DNA of 64,000 bases from Lepturacanthus savala (GCA_030544235.1 CM060477.1:4679434-4743433), one strand, 5' to 3'. Shown: positions 1 to 14,610, counted from the first letter of the stretch. The notes: generated by a model from the sequence alone, not told the origin. A program made the numbers and translations.

Positions 1-3000
1 ATCTGTGATTATTTGGCCTTTCTGTATTTGGGGCAAGGGACAAGGAAAAGACCACTCGTTTGGTTTATGCATGGATCATTGAGGAACACTGGGCCTCTTG
101 TCAGTATGTCGAATTTTACCCCAGAATGAAACATTCTATTTTCCTAACCTGGTTAAGTAATCACATTACCTAAGACTCCATAAAGTGGAACAAACAGTAG
201 CATATAACCCTGACTTCTTTTTATGTGCCTTGAGTGACAGATTGGCTTTCATCAAAGAGGTAAGCAAAGAAGTTATATAGTCATTTTGCTATGTTAAGAA
301 TACTAAATTCATCCTCATATGTAGAACATCTGGTGAAAAGCAATTTCCACCCAAGTGTTTTAGTATTTCCTCCTAATTAATTTCACATGTACATGACAAG
401 AGTGAGCGGCCTCCCTGAACCAAGGCACAAAAGCCAGCTTTGTTTCACCATTAGAAAAGTCATCTGTGGTTCCTGGTCAAAAACTCACTGGTGCTTTGAC
501 GCTCAAAATCAGCATCAGGAGCAGTATTTTGGGGAGAAAAAGTCACATCTTGTGCCTCAGCGGCACAGGGGGCTAAGGGTTTACATTTACATTCGGTCAA
601 TTGGTGACTCGTGGAACCAGCGGAGCATGTCGGGCAGAGTTGAATGACACAGGCGAAGGTGAGAGAGAGCAGGCACAGAGCCTCTGTAGGACTGAGTGAA
701 AAGTGAGTGCTAAGCCGCCAATCCAAACCATAATGAAGGAGTGTGCATTAAAAATGTAGCATTAGAGGCAGTTCTTGGATCTGTGCATGAAATGCTCAGA
801 GATGTCTGTCTTGTTTCACAGAACTATAAAGTAACAATTATCTGAATGCATTGGACAGAGGAATTCCCATTAAAAGGCAAACCTTACTGTTCAGTTGATC
901 TTCTGTCATCGCTAAATATATCAACAAATCTTTTTGATGATCTTGAAATAGATTAACCATCAATACCATGCAGTGCTGTATATCACAACTATCTGAGAAA
1001 CAGGCTTATTCTCTTGTGAAGGTGATGGTGAGACACAACAATTCGTGTTATTACTTGTCCGAATGACAAATCAAAGCAGATCCAAGAACACAGGCTGTGA
1101 CAGATGAAAAGTTGGCTCGATCAGATTAATCATTAAAGTAAAAGATATGAGCATACCGTGGCATTGTTTTTAACACAATCTTGATGCCGCTCAATCTGAG
1201 ACCTCTGTTTAGATAGGGCGTCTGGGACCACCTGGATGAATGTAACTTTTGTTCACCAAAAACCGCACATTTCTCACCTGAAGGTCTCTTCTTTAGAGCG
1301 GGTTTCCCCCCTCGAGAGAGTCAGATAGTCTGCTTTTCATCTCCACAAGCGCTTCATCTTGAGAAGGGATGTGATGCATGGCCACGGAAGAAATGACTGT
1401 CCAGAGGTAGGTTTGCGGAGGTCTTGTCTGCAAACAAGAATGGGTGGTATTTACCCACACAGATGCAGAAGTGAGATACAAGCAGGTGTTTACTGGAATG
1501 TTTGAAGTTGAAGGGAGATGGTGTGTTCTGATTAGAGCCCCGAGGAAGACGGACACTGTAGGTGTTTCTGTTGACAGAATGAAAGGTCCTCGTCTCATCT
1601 TATCTTTTCATTTCTTCTTCCCATCTGCTATGTGTTTTTATAGCGAAGCTTGACTTTCAACTCAATTTGGCACCAGGGAAGCATAACATATTGCCATTCC
1701 GCACATATTCTTGCTTTGCCTTTTTGAACAACCAGTACCAACAAAATAGCCACTGTTTGCCTCTTGGGAAAGAACCCATCACACTAACCTCCAGGTTAGG
1801 GGCCGTGTTTCTGTTTGTTGGATGAGGAGTTTAAGGATTACTATTGTTCGGATTGCTACTACCTCCTCTTGTTGTGAAGTTCAGCTGCTGCACCCAGTGT
1901 TGCACTGGCCGCAGTGAAGAAGCCCTTTCTATTGCAGCTTCAAAGCATTTTTTCCTGGGCGGCAGAGTTACAGGCTCTTTGTGGCATGGGTTATTTGTCA
2001 GAGGGTTTGGAGAGTGACTTGTTTCACTCTGTTCTATGAAAAAGGCCTGTGCGTGAGTGCTTGAGCAGTCTAAAGTTACAACCGTGAGCCACAGTATTAC
2101 TACCCGATGACTGACAGGAAAAATGGGGTGAGCATATTTGCTGGGCTCTAACAAAAACACCAATAAGAAGGAGAGGGAAACAACAGATTAGACTACTGAT
2201 CTCAATCTGCTCTCCTTTGGTTATTGGGAAATAATAGCTCTGAAAAGGAAGTCATTTAAAAGGGCCTTTAATCAATTCTCCTTTGACGAGCAAGCGGCAT
2301 GAAAGGCTGAAGCGAGAGGGAGAGGGAGAGCGTGCTTCTATAGCTCTGAACATTTTGGTGTGGGGGAAGTACAAGATAGATGGGCTCTAATTTGAGTTCT
2401 CATGGTGTCCAGGCATTTCCAAAGCACTTGATCACCACCACAGCAGGCCTTGATGCCATGTGTGAGTGTAAATGGTTCCAAGGCTCCCTGGTGGTAAAAT
2501 CACATTGCCAAAATGACCACCAACTCTAAATGAAACACTACCCCCTTTTTAAAAGGTCCCATTCAAAACCCAGTGGGTTTTTTTTTAAAGGCGCATAAGG
2601 TAGCAATTTCCCTCAAATATGGCGTAGCCCAATAACTGTTGAAGTAACTGACACCATGTCAGGCTGAATGAAAGATTTTTTTTTTTACAAAACGTATGAA
2701 GCATTAGCTAGATTTAAGATAGTAAAAATGGTCTTAAGGAATGTTATAATTACATGTAAACGTGTGCAACCTCAGGAGTTGTACTGTACTACATTCTTGC
2801 CATCACTGTAATTCTTTGCCGTTTAGTTTTATAGTTACAGCCAGATAGGAAAGTCTGTGTAGTGAGTGAGTACTTTGTTCATTCCAAAGCATGCAGAAAT
2901 CTGTTTTAAGTTCAAGAGAGGAGGAACCCTTTAATTTAAACCCTAAAAATGAAGTCATTCATTCCCTGCTAAACTGCACGGTGACCCAGAAGGTTAGGTA

Positions 3001-4262
3001 AACAAGTGTCCCTTGCATTACTGTCAAAAAGACCCAGCCCCTCGCTCCACCATGATGTAAACTCCCACTATCCTGTTACAGCTGCGTGAGGAGAAACTGG
3101 AGGGATGGCAAAAAGGAAGGGAAGAAATTTATTCGTCTGTGCTTTTTTTGATGACAGAGGGAGGGAAAGTCAGTACCTGAGGCTGTTCTCAGGAAGGTGT
3201 CCTACAAGGAAAAAGCTGCCTTGTTCCAAAGCAGAAAACGGAGGAAGGGAGGACAGGCCACAATGCGCTGAGCCCAGCAGGCCTGCTCAGATCTATTACC
3301 AGCTCCAGCTCCAGCTCCAGCTCCAGCACAGGCTGGAATGTGAGGAATCCACTGGGCTGGGGTTCTAGTGCAGGGGTCCAAACCTCACATTGCTGCTCAC
3401 ACTCATTTTTCCTTCACTTTTAGTATTGTATTTAGATATGTGATTGTAATGCCACAAGAATGCAGACTAATAGTTCTGAGGGTAGCTGCTGACAAAGTTA
3501 CGACTTTAGTCATAATGTAAACATGAGTTAAGTTCTGCTTCTCCATGAATATTAAAATAATATAGATTTTTAAGATTTTAAAACAATAGTTTTAGGATTA
3601 AGTATTAAACAAAGCATCTGTTTATTTTAAAAATGGATGAGCAGCAGCAGCTTTGACATGAATATGAATTATTCCCTGGATATCGCTAATGTGACACTAA
3701 TTGCTTCTTAGTCTGTCAGAGGACAAGAAAGAGAAGAGACAGAAAGACAGAGGATGAGAAAAAAGGGGGAGAGAGAGTACCGGGTGCTGACTGAGGGCAG
3801 TAATGACTGCCAATGGAATGCCTACACCCATAATCCTCTCTGTCACTGCTGACAGATCCTCTTAACCTCTGAACTTCTGATGTAAGGAAGGAAAAGAAAG
3901 GAAGTCACAACTTAATAAAATTACCTGGTGGTTAGCACTTGTTTCGGTGTGGTATTTTGTCTCTGGCTGGTGGACTGTTTATGCAGGTAAGCATTTTACT
4001 AACAATCTATCAGATAGTGTTTAACCTCCTCATGTTTTGGACATGCCCTTTGATTGTTGCTCTGCACATGCTCTCCAACATGTAAGGTCAAAGGGCAGGG
4101 ATTTTGTACACTAGAAGTGAGTGTGAACATTCTAGATATGGAGGCAAGATTTCACATATTCTATCAATTCAGATGGTTTCATTTCTACTCTGAAACAACA
4201 TTTATAATACTTTGCTGTGGTTACTTGTCTAATCACTCAGACATTACAAAAGTATCTTGACA
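1..4262. other. Upstream intergenic DNA, no gene seen
   Basis: No open frame here resembles a known protein; the frames present are short (up to about 110 codons), overlap on opposite strands and lack convincing splice-flanked structure. The stretch is ordinary unique-looking teleost DNA with a few short simple runs. It lies 17-21 kb upstream of plcb1, so distal regulatory elements are possible but none can be identified from sequence alone. Confidence 0.6.
3301..3327 (+). repeat. Hexanucleotide AGCTCC tandem repeat
   Basis: About four and a half uninterrupted copies of the 6-base unit AGCTCC. A short simple repeat with no evident function. Confidence 0.8.
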
Positions 4263-4270
4263 GACCTGAC

Positions 4271-4308
4271 AGTGTGTGTGTGTGTGTGTGTGGTGTGTGT
4301 GTGTGTGT
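4271..4308 (+). repeat. GT microsatellite
   Basis: Two GT runs separated by one slipped G. Typical fish dinucleotide microsatellite. Confidence 0.9.
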
Positions 4309-4575
4309 TGGAGGCACATTGCGATCTATATTTCAGCAGGCGGGCTCAGGCTGAAGACATGGGCCAAAGCTGTCAAAAGTTTGTCATCGATTCTCTCTGC
4401 CTTGTCATCAGTCTTATCTGATCACCCAGTGTTTCTCACTCCATGTTCTCCTCCTTCTTGGCTAATGGAAACACACAGACTCCCTGTACTCAGGAAATTT
4501 AACGGAGTCTCCAGAAGGCCCCTTAAACAAATTGTGGGTTCCTATTTAGTAGATGTATTTACAAAATAGTACTTG

Positions 4576-4578
<3 letters not shown>

Positions 4579-4630
<52 letters not shown>
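4579..4630 (+). repeat. Compound TA/TG microsatellite
   Basis: A TA run (about 28 bases) passes directly into a TG run (about 22 bases). The abrupt junction is the usual signature of a compound dinucleotide locus. Confidence 0.9.
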
Positions 4631-4631
<1 letters not shown>

Positions 4632-7600
4632 TTGTTATATGAATATATGAATGTTAGTCAAGTACTATTTATCACTTATGCACTTTGATCAGAAAAAAAG
4701 ATCAAAAGATCAATCAGTATTTATGCTAAACATTGGATTAGATTGCAAGCTATGTGAAATCAATAAACTGTCCTGTTGTTAACTAAGGAAGTTGAGTTGA
4801 ACTACTTTCCACCTTCTGGGAAACATTTCAGAGTTCAAATGATTAGTCTAGTAGCTTTACATTTTCATGGTATAGCATGATAGACAATAAATGTAGCAGT
4901 CAATAGCAGGAGACCCACCAAAACCTGACTGGATATAGGCTATATGTGGTCTTCCTGAACAACTCTGTAACTTGTCAAATACCACCCATCCAGCAGCAGC
5001 TCACATCTGTGCAGCGTGTGCATGTATTTATTTAGATAGTGGCGTCTTTATTCTTTTAAGTTCATCTTATAGATCATATAGGACTATAGGAAGATATACT
5101 ACTGTATATGTTCCTGTGCGTAAGCATGTCATCATCATGTTTCTGGCCCTACTCTCTTCCTTCTTCTGAGTCTGCTGCACTGACAATTCGTTTGACAAAC
5201 ATGCAATCACCGTTGTTACAGACAGCCCCTTTAGTTAGGGTAGAGCGCAGTGTGAATTATGGTTGAGATGGAAACCTTTGAATTATGGGTAAGCTCTGAA
5301 GTGCCTCTTGTCCAGGGGAAAGAAGAAGCGAAGGAGGGGGTTGGGGGGGTGGAGGAGGAGGAGGGATCTTTACAGACTTGTGCCACAGAGGAGTGCTGAC
5401 AGGGACCTGGCTCGGCAAACTGCAGCAGAACCAGAACAACAAGAGGCTAACCCAAACACGGACCAGTAGAACCCGGAGAAACCCAGCCTGGGCAGGGTCA
5501 GACGGTGCATCTCACCGCGGAACAGTGAGGGAGGTTGACGGCCCGTAACCTCTCACCAGTCGATCGCCATTTGCTCAAGCCAGCGCTGCGAACACACGCT
5601 TGGAAAACAGCATTGCAGGCATTCCTGCCTAATTGTACATTTGTCCTCTTTCAAAGGGAAGAAGTGTTAGGCCAGATACAAAGAATCTTGGGATAGGGCG
5701 ATAGGGCCAGCATCCGTCCCTAGCCTCCTGAGCGCTATTTAAAGGTACAGTAGGCTGTATTTTCCGCAGCACAGTGAGGCACCCACCCTTCCGCCTGGCT
5801 CCATATTGGAACCAGATGCTGCTGGATGCGAGGCCCCACTAATTTAAGTGGACAGGGCAGATGGAAGCGACTCACCCTGCATGCATACCACCCCCTGTTG
5901 GCTTTTATGTGATGAAAAATCTCTGCAATATAGCGGGGGAGGTCCATTCAGCGATGCATATATACAACATACACACACCCATAGTAACACATTTATACAG
6001 CATGATCACACATTCATACCCACATACATGATCTCGTGCTTGAAGGGGAACTGTACACAACCATAGAGACTTTGCAACGTACAAAATAAACACACCCATA
6101 TACGCACACATGCACTCTGGAAGATATCTTGGACTTTTTCAAGAACAGTATTTCACAGCTGGAGTAAAAAAGGAATTAGGTACTATGAAATAGCCGTGTA
6201 ATTCTAAAAATAAGTTTGATGAGACAGAGCTGTACTCCTTTCAAATGTCTGACAAAATAATGGGTCCGTGGTGTCAAAAGCACAGACCTTCTAATAAAAA
6301 GACTCGAGAAAAATGTTAAGGTAATGCAAAAAATAGATCTGCGCACTGAGCAAAGTTTTGACAGTCTCGAAAAAATATGTGATATTGTTGGCAAGCGCTA
6401 TTGTGGCAGCTTTCTGCTTAAAATTTATATTAAATTCCATTCAAAATCTGAATCGGTCCAGAAAGTTGTGCGCTAACCTCGGGTTTAAAAACACTGCCTT
6501 ACTTATAAAATTTCTCTTCTTTGTTTATATTGTAAATATCCAGCAAGTGCTGAAGTGTCTTCTCCTGGGATATGTATTATGCTGAATATGTCCACTAGTT
6601 ACAAAAGAAGAACTAAAGCCTTTTCAGCAAATGCTCATCACCTGGTAGGAAGACACTGATGCGGCGCTAAGCCTGCAACCCTATCTCGCCATAAATTACA
6701 ACAGTGCCTAGCAACCATAAGAACTATTGTATCGTCCCCTCGGTGTGTGTAAGTGTATGCATCTGCGTTTGTGCGCGAGCAAATGTGTATGTGGTGTAGA
6801 TTTGAGCGCATGCGTACATGTACGTCTATGTCTGCATAAGAAATAGCCCTCTATAGTGTCTCCTTTGTCTACTGAGGTGACAGGTAATTGAGTCGAAGAG
6901 GATGAAGGAATTATGGCTGGGAAGCAATTTGAAACGTTGAAAGGCTTTAGAGCCAAACCCTCAGTGGTGTTTTTTTTTGCTGTGTGACAGACGCATTCTT
7001 TTGCTGAGTTAGTGTGAACATGTATTATAATACTTATCTATATGAATACATCGATTAAATGTAACACAGCGTATCCAAAATCATTTTATAATAGAAGAAA
7101 TTCCCAAGGACAAGAATACTTAATCCATACATAAATTCTCTCTTATACATTGAACAAAAAGGGATTCAAAGCTTTTGCTAGATTAATGTTTTCATTATGT
7201 ATTGTCCTATATCATCTGATTGTATTGTATATACTTTGTATATACTGTATATTTAGGTTACTTTGTTCTGAAACTCACTTGCACGCACCTCATGTCTCTT
7301 CCCTTGGGATCATCTGGTGAATGTACACTAACTGTGAAGAGAAAACTTGAAGATTGGACAGGAAATTTCCTCTTTGATAGCATGTGTTTGTTTAGCTGGA
7401 TTCAGTTGACCTGTCGTGACCTATCTCCTCGAGCTCAGCAGTCCACAGCCAGAGCCCTGCCTTTCACCAACAGCCATCCACCAACAGTGAATTGTGAATG
7501 AATAACACATAATCGAGCATTATCCAAACTGTGCCTTTTTATGGGAGTGTATGCACATAAAGGAAATTAATATTTAGAAAAACAAGAGAGTAACTCTGTT

Positions 7601-10596
7601 GGCTGGAATAATTGGCTGCTATGATCTCAGGAAATTCATGAAAAAAGATTATATAGCATTACTGATCAACTGGAGTACATTTAAATCAGTATGAAAGTTG
7701 AAATTAGTTAGTCTTCTTATGAAGATATTTGTCAGGATTTTGGATTACGTCCCTGTTGGTGGCCGTTGCATGACCTTTGGGGCATTATGGTTTGTGACAG
7801 CTCCATTCAGTGCATATTAGATACAAATGTGTTGGGAAAACCCTCAACGTGTACTGTAAATATTGTGTACTGTCTGCCCTTAGTGGAATTATGAATGAGT
7901 TTCTGAACTGGATCTCTGCCCGAGCCCAACAATGAATCTGATAAAATTAGGTAGATGACTCATTCAGATTTCATGTGCTTTGGCCCCATGAATCCCTTTG
8001 TTAAGAGCAACATTTGACCAAGGACTCCACAAACACACACACACACATGCATACATGCATTAAGGAACACACACAAACACGGTGGGGTTAAGGGGTTGCT
8101 TTGTTATCATGGAGGTGCCCTGTGGCCGTGATTAAGCGTTGTTTTCACTATCCCCCTGGTGTCCTAAAGCTTAGCTAGATGTCACAGCTATGGCAGGAAT
8201 GCTCGAGCGGAGAGGCCAAGGGGGGGTTACGGCTAGGATGTAAACATCAACATTTTCTTTCTTAAAAGGATTTAGACACACTTGAAGGGAAAAAGCTGTA
8301 CCACGGCACAAAGCCTGATCCCTAACTCCGCACCTGGCCTTAGGCACAGACCTATGACCAGCTTACCTCCACCTAATCCTCCATTTAAAAGCATTTGTGG
8401 GGCACAAAACTGACCTTAGATCAGCATCTTAGCGCGGCCTAGGCTTAGTCAGCACTGGGTTGCTGCTGCATGTATGGATTGGGAGAAGTGCTTTAGCTAC
8501 AGATTGCTATCAGAGTAGACAGGAGTTTTACGCCCTCTCTGGAACTGTGCCATAGCAGGCCATGGACAATAGCCTCTTTGTGCATTGCTGATTGGCAGAT
8601 CTACTCATAACAAACAACCTAAATGGTAAAGTTACAGTGGGAGGTGCAGGGGTCTTATAAATCCTGGTTTTCATTTAGACACAATGATGCCTTTTGGTTT
8701 GTCTCAAGATGCCAGTTTTAAAATGACAGTTGGACGTTGTGTAACCTAAAGATGATAAAGGAAAACGGCAAATAGGCAGGCCATGACTCTGAAAACATTG
8801 TATGGCTGAAAAGACATAAAACATGTTTCTCTACATTTTATTTCTCTCCAGGAGAGAAGTCTCTTTTCCAGCTGTGCAGAGATGGTTTGAATTAGCCTGG
8901 CTGTCTCCCCAGAGGATGTGCTGTAATGATGCAAATTTAGGGCTTTTCTGACAAGACCTTGACACTTGATATGTTGGTCAACTCCTTGTTCTCTGTTGGT
9001 TTTACCAATCCATAAATATTGGGTCCACAGGGACTGGTGGAAAGAGAGAGAAAAAACGAAAAAAAGAAAGACAAAAAAAACAAAGAACGAAAGTTTGGCT
9101 TTAATAGGATGTCGTAATGTTACAGACCTGCAGCCCCATCTACTGTTGCGCCACACAATGGGAGCAAAAGATTCCCAGAGACACACATGTCTGAAGCAAG
9201 TCTCTGTCTGTTAACCAGACCAATACCCAGCTGGAAGGGAAGTGGTCAAAGTCGATGGCAATAAATTTTGTCCAGACATGCCTTTCTTGTTTGTCATATG
9301 TTGTTATTGTTCGGAACTATACTGCAAAAACTAGTTTTCAGTAGCTACATCTCTCTTTCTCCTTCTCCCTCACTCGCTCTGTCTCTCCCTCAAACATGTG
9401 AACGTGGTTATGCTAACACAGCATGGGATGTGAACCATTTTTAGGCTGCGGCCACAACCATGGCATCTGCAACCCTTCCACTGGCCTCATCTGGAAGTTG
9501 CAAAACTTGGATCCATGTGGTGGATGGATATATTAAAGTAAATATTAATCCAAACACAGCAAAGCAAAGCAGGATTTTTGTTTGCAAACTTGGCTCATGA
9601 TAATATCTTATATTTCACGACAACTGACGTGATTTATTTTTCTTTACATTTGTATACTCCCAAGCACAATTAGGCCAAATATAAAAAAACACGATGACTG
9701 CCACCATGCAAACACCCATTGTGCCTTAGAGTGTGGCAACGCTACCACTGAAACATAAACATTCTGACACACAAAGATGTTATGCAAAATGCAATTCCAC
9801 CATCCATATTGCTCGTCCGTACTGGGGTGAATTTATAGCTGGAAATGAGTCCTGAGTGAAACACTGATGTTTAACTACACTCACTCCGTATCTGAATAGG
9901 TATAAAATGAACGATTACAAGCATTTGTCAGTGTTTTGAAGTGGCCATGGCTTCCTTCTGTCATAATTTTGACATGCAGGTAATGAGTTCCTTCTGACAG
10001 AGTGAAACTGGCCCAGCTGCAGCTCTGCAGGTGAGTGATGTCTTCGACTTCCTGGCCGTGAAAGGGCTCTGTGTGGTCCAAGTTTCTTTACATCATACCC
10101 AAAGGTGCGCAGATCGGTAACCTGTCATCCACGTTGCCATTTGATATTCAAGAATACTTCTTTGATTGTTGACATTACCAACTGACCTTTTTTTGTTTTT
10201 GGTACCGCTTGTGTGTGTGTGTGTGCATAATATGTGTGTGTAAAGCTTCTGTAGAGGTGTATGGTGTCCACAGCTGTGAGGTAACTATGTCTATAATCTG
10301 TCTCACCAGAACTGTGTAACCTGAGTTAGAGTGAGGTTAAGGGTCAGTTATTGAACTTGAATTACACTGGGAGAGGCCTCCCTCGGCCCCTCGCCACCCC
10401 TCACAGAAACCCTGTGGGGTTTGTTTGTTTTCTCTCCCAGTCTGTCCCAGAGCTTACCCAGTCCTCTGTAATGAGTATTTAATACACACCCTCAGACATG
10501 TTTACACTGCATGTAACAGCACTGGCTGTGTGATCTTGCAACACACTCAGACATGTGTGTCAAAGTGTGTGCAAGTGCATGTGTGTGTGTGTGTTG
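4631..10596. other. Upstream intergenic DNA, no gene seen
   Basis: No recognisable coding sequence or named repeat. A G-rich patch at about 5335-5366 (runs of 5 and 7 G followed by GGA units) is the only compositional oddity and could form a G-quadruplex on the + strand. Short AC/GT runs occur near 8035-8046 and 10210-10224. The longest frame (minus strand, 8746-9186) includes a stretch of F, V and L encoded by the reverse of an A-rich run and has no family resemblance. Confidence 0.55.
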
Positions 10597-10610
10597 CTGT
10601 GTGTGTATAT

Positions 10611-10638
10611 ATGCATGCATGCATGCATGCATGCATGC
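10611..10638 (+). repeat. ATGC tetranucleotide microsatellite
   Basis: About seven copies of a self-complementary 4-base unit (ATGC/GCAT), preceded by GT and TA runs from about 10577. Because the unit is palindromic, each strand can fold on itself. Confidence 0.85.
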
Positions 10639-11441
10639 GTGTTCCCTTTCATTCTACCTCCCACCCTCTATTTTACTCATTTCTGAAGTCTGTAGCCTGA
10701 GGGGAAGAACACCTGCCAGTTTTTTTTTTTACCCTCTCCTCAATCTCAGATAAGACAATAGAAGTGGTAGAGGTGTTTGGTTACACATAGAAACAGAGCA
10801 AGGAATGAGACATATTAAAACCTCCCTTGTCTCGCCCACAAGGTCGCTTCAGCACTCCAGGTGTGAATAATATAAAAAAAAAAAAATTGTGTCAGTGGAG
10901 TCGGGTTATAGAGAAAAGGAGCTTCAGCGTTTCATTTTACACTCATAATTTGACCTGAACCACAAGCCCTGGGCCCCCTCTGCAAGCTGTTAAGTTTTTA
11001 ACATATCGTTTTTCACTGCACATGTTCCGTGTTATGTTAGTTACCAGGAATTTGGATTGAATGGACAATGAAGTTCCTGAACCTTGAGAGAAGGAATATT
11101 GTTAATCGCCACCAGGGTAATGTAAAATTATGCCACAGCACTCTCTGTTGGTGAGCTCGCTGCATTGTCCTGCTGGAAGCCTTAAAAGTCCTGGTATGAA
11201 AGCTTTGGTCTTTTTATAGGCAAGAAACCACATCCCTGGCTTCTTTGAAGAGCATGTATTCAGTAAGTAGTAGTTAGGCTTGCCAGTACTTACTCACAAT
11301 TTTATAAGTATGAGTGGTAGAGGAACTCTTTGAACTGTACCCATTTAGAATCCCAAGGCTGATGGTTTCATAATACAGTAGTAAATAGACTTTAGTCACA
11401 TAATTAGCAGGAATGCCCTTGAATTACTGTTTAAGTGTTTT

Positions 11442-11475
11442 CACTTGCACAGGTGGATAAAAGAAATTATCTATG

Positions 11476-11537
<62 letters not shown>

Positions 11538-11600
11538 ACTTGCACAGGTGGATAAAAGAAATTATCTATCTATGTCTATCTATCTATCTATCTATCTATC
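11442..11600 (+). repeat. Duplicated CTAT-repeat locus
   Basis: A 33-base non-repetitive segment beginning CACTTGCACAGG and ending in TTATCTAT occurs twice, at 11442 and again at 11537 (period 95), and each copy runs into a CTAT tetranucleotide array with a single TATG interruption. The arrangement shows that unique flank plus array was duplicated together, probably by unequal exchange or slippage. Confidence 0.85.
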
Positions 11601-12920
11601 AACTTTTTTGTTGTGGAAGATTGTCCTGTGATAAAATATCAAATATTACAGTGTCGTGCTATTTGAAGGTTTAAAGTTATGGAGTTGTTTCACAACTCAG
11701 AAGTTAAAAAAGAACTCATTAAATAGATGTGGTAGAGTTGTGGTGCATATAACACAAGTCACAGTCCAAAGCAGAAAAAGAGGCATAAAAGAAAAGGTCT
11801 GAAAAGAGTGTGCTGTTTACTGTAAAATAAACAAATATGCAGGATATTCTTATACCGTATACAATACATTACTTATACATCATTAGAATCAAATTATATA
11901 TTAGAGTTATTTGAATTAAATAATATTCCCTTCATAGTTTTCCTGGACCCAAATTCCGTCATATTACACACATGCAGACAATTCTGAAAACACATTATCA
12001 GAAAGTGCACTGGCAGCAGATATCCAGAAGATGCTGCTGATGTACTGCCTTTCTACAGTGTGATTCTGTCTGGGTTCATATGGAGGACAATGCCAGTAAC
12101 AACTTAAACAGACCATTCCTAGAGGCTTTGTTCATATTCATCTACTTTAATCCACAGAGCTATTGCCCAATCACATCTGAAAGGCCATGAAACAGATTTT
12201 AACAATGCTTGAAACTGAGTCTAATTGTCTTAGATTGACCCTGTTCAATTCAGTGGCCTGCATTGTCCTCACACATTGTACCAACATTGAAAACTGACCC
12301 ACAGTTGTTGTGCTTCTACTAAATGGTTTTTTCTATAATACACATAAACCTAATTAGATTTACATGGGCACATCCTGTAAACAACAAGCAAGTACTGGCA
12401 TCTAAAGCTGAATGATACAGCTACATGAGTCATGGACACTCAAAGGTGAAGTGGCAGAATGTAACCTATACAGGTTTGACACCCTGAGCTTCATCAGAAC
12501 TCATAATTCCGCATTTTTTATGGCATGCTAGCAGTCTGGCAGAGATCTAGAGTTAACATTGTTATTGAAAGCTCCAGCAGATTGTCATTTAAGGACACCT
12601 GTTCCTCATTCTCTCTTGTCACTGTGTATGAAGCAAATCATCCATATCACCTTCACAGTTACCCTAGTGCAAGGGTCTGTTGAGCAGTCTATTGTCTGTA
12701 TGTGTGTGCTCTATCCATGGCAGGTTGTGCAGCTTTAACCGGTTACCAGGTTCAACAGTAATGTCAGTGCAGCATCTTGGATATTCAAAGTGCAGACGAC
12801 AGCACTATTGATTTCAAGTGCATTTTTAATGCAAACAGAGGCCTGAGACTGGTCTTTAATACAAAAAGCTGCGGGTCCTAAAAAAGTCAACCACCAATGA
12901 TGCTTCTGTTCATTTCTTGG
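11601..12920. other. Intergenic DNA, nothing recognised
   Basis: AT-rich sequence with no frame over 80 codons that resembles a protein and no repeat boundaries that I can see. Confidence 0.5.
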
Positions 12921-12927
12921 GCTCTAT

Positions 12928-13225
12928 TTCGTCCTATTAGTCATAGTGCCAAAACACAACTGTAATTGCTAGTTTCCGGTGGCAGAAGTGTGAAATTCAC
13001 GCTCTGCATTGTGTTGTGTCAATGCACTTGCACTTAGATTTGCACCAGTGGATGAGATAAAGACATGGTATGGCTCATTACCAATGCATAAGACTGACCA
13101 AAAGGTGATTTTATCACATCACGTTGTGCTATTTAAGCAGTACATTGTGCGCTGACAGGTGGATGCACAATGCATGTTCACTCTGCACACAGAGCAGAGC
13201 AGAAACAGACCCAAGAAACTAAAAA
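12928..13225. repeat. Dispersed repeat, copy A (family unassigned)
   Basis: This segment and the one at about 13640-13870 share a run of similar blocks in the same order: a GACCAAAAG block, a TTGTGCTATTTAAG-like block, a GATGCAC block, and a CAGAAACAGA..CCC.A..AACTAAAAA block. The shared order implies two diverged copies of one element about 0.65 kb apart. It may belong to the same family as the fragments at 15.3 and 19.7 kb, but that link is weaker. Confidence 0.45.
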
Positions 13226-13639
13226 CGTTAAAGACTAGCCTATTATTATGTATGTAACAAGAGAAGAGATCACTGGAGCATGGCAGTTTAAGCCTTTTAT
13301 TTAAGGTGCAGAGGAGAGCAATGCATCTTCCTAAAATCAGCCTCTAATCTTTACAATAAATCTGGTTTAATTCACAATTTACTAAAAAAAACACACAGCT
13401 GTAACCATCATGTAACATCGTTTCACCAAACTAAATACTCAGATATTAGTATTAGTTTTAGCAATATCTTTGGGGTGAGTTCAGCCTTTATAAATAACTT
13501 TCCCATGGATACAGTCAAAGGGTACTGTTTAGACAATGATAAAATGATCATAGCACCGAAACACTTAGACCTAAACTTCAACTTCGACTTAATTTATTGT
13601 CATTGCTCAATAGTGCACTCAACACCCATATATTGTGTA

Positions 13640-13870
13640 AATAGCAAATGCATTTTACATTCTTGAGCCAGTGGGTGTGTTTTAGCCATGGTCTGGCAAA
13701 AGTGCAATCAATTTGAGCTTAACGTTGTGTGCTAAGATTGACCAAAAGTAGATCTTACATACCTTGTGTGCTATTTTAAGGGACCATTGTAAGATGCACC
13801 AACTGTAAGGTCAACAATCATTTATTCTACACACCTGGCAGAAACAGAAACATACCCAAAAAACTAAAAA
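13640..13870. repeat. Dispersed repeat, copy B (family unassigned)
   Basis: Diverged second copy of the element at 12928-13225, in the same orientation and with the same order of conserved blocks. No terminal inverted repeats or target duplications could be fixed. Confidence 0.45.
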
Positions 13871-14610
13871 ATACAAAAAATACAGAAAAATAATAAAGAA
13901 TAAATCTAACTTGTATATGCACAAATCCCAGTTAAGAGAAACTTGTGTGCCATGTTTGTGCTCACCTTGTGAACAGTGAATAAAATTTAATTAAAAAAAA
14001 AAAATTAAAAAGTTTAAATGCAATCATTCACAGCATATTTATGCCAGACTAAAATGCTCAACTTTTGGTTTAAGTTAGACTGTCAAGAATATTTTTTTCA
14101 AAATATGGATAAACTGAAATATTCATTATTGCTCTTGGCCCAACAGCATGAACACCCAAACGTATTTATTGGACAAAGTTCATTAAATATTTAATATATC
14201 CTTACAGCTTATTTCCTGTTATTAAATATAACACTGTACTGGTGGCTGTGTGAAAGAAGAGCTGAGCATGTGTGTTCGCTAATACAGCCGACATCGATAT
14301 ATCCGGTTGTAGCAACTGATTAATCAGTCCTAGAAGCTTTCTATGTAATGTAATCGGCAGTGAAACTTTTGAATTAAACATATAAATGTTTCCTGCTGTA
14401 ACCATTATGCTACTAATGGTTGATGATCATTAGAGGGAGATTATTCTAATGGCACATCAATAAGATAAATTGGTTAATTGGGTGTTTCATTTCTTTTATT
14501 GGTGTAGGAAAAACAGAAGATTCATCTTGATCAATGAGCAAAGAAAATTGTTTTATTTCAGAGCAATGTAAACTCATGCAACGATCTCTCATTCAAAAAA
14601 CATACAGTCC

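Noticed and set aside
8746..9186. 146-codon minus-strand frame
   Set aside because: Middle part is a hydrophobic F/V/L run encoded by an A-rich simple stretch; the apparent membrane segment is an artefact.
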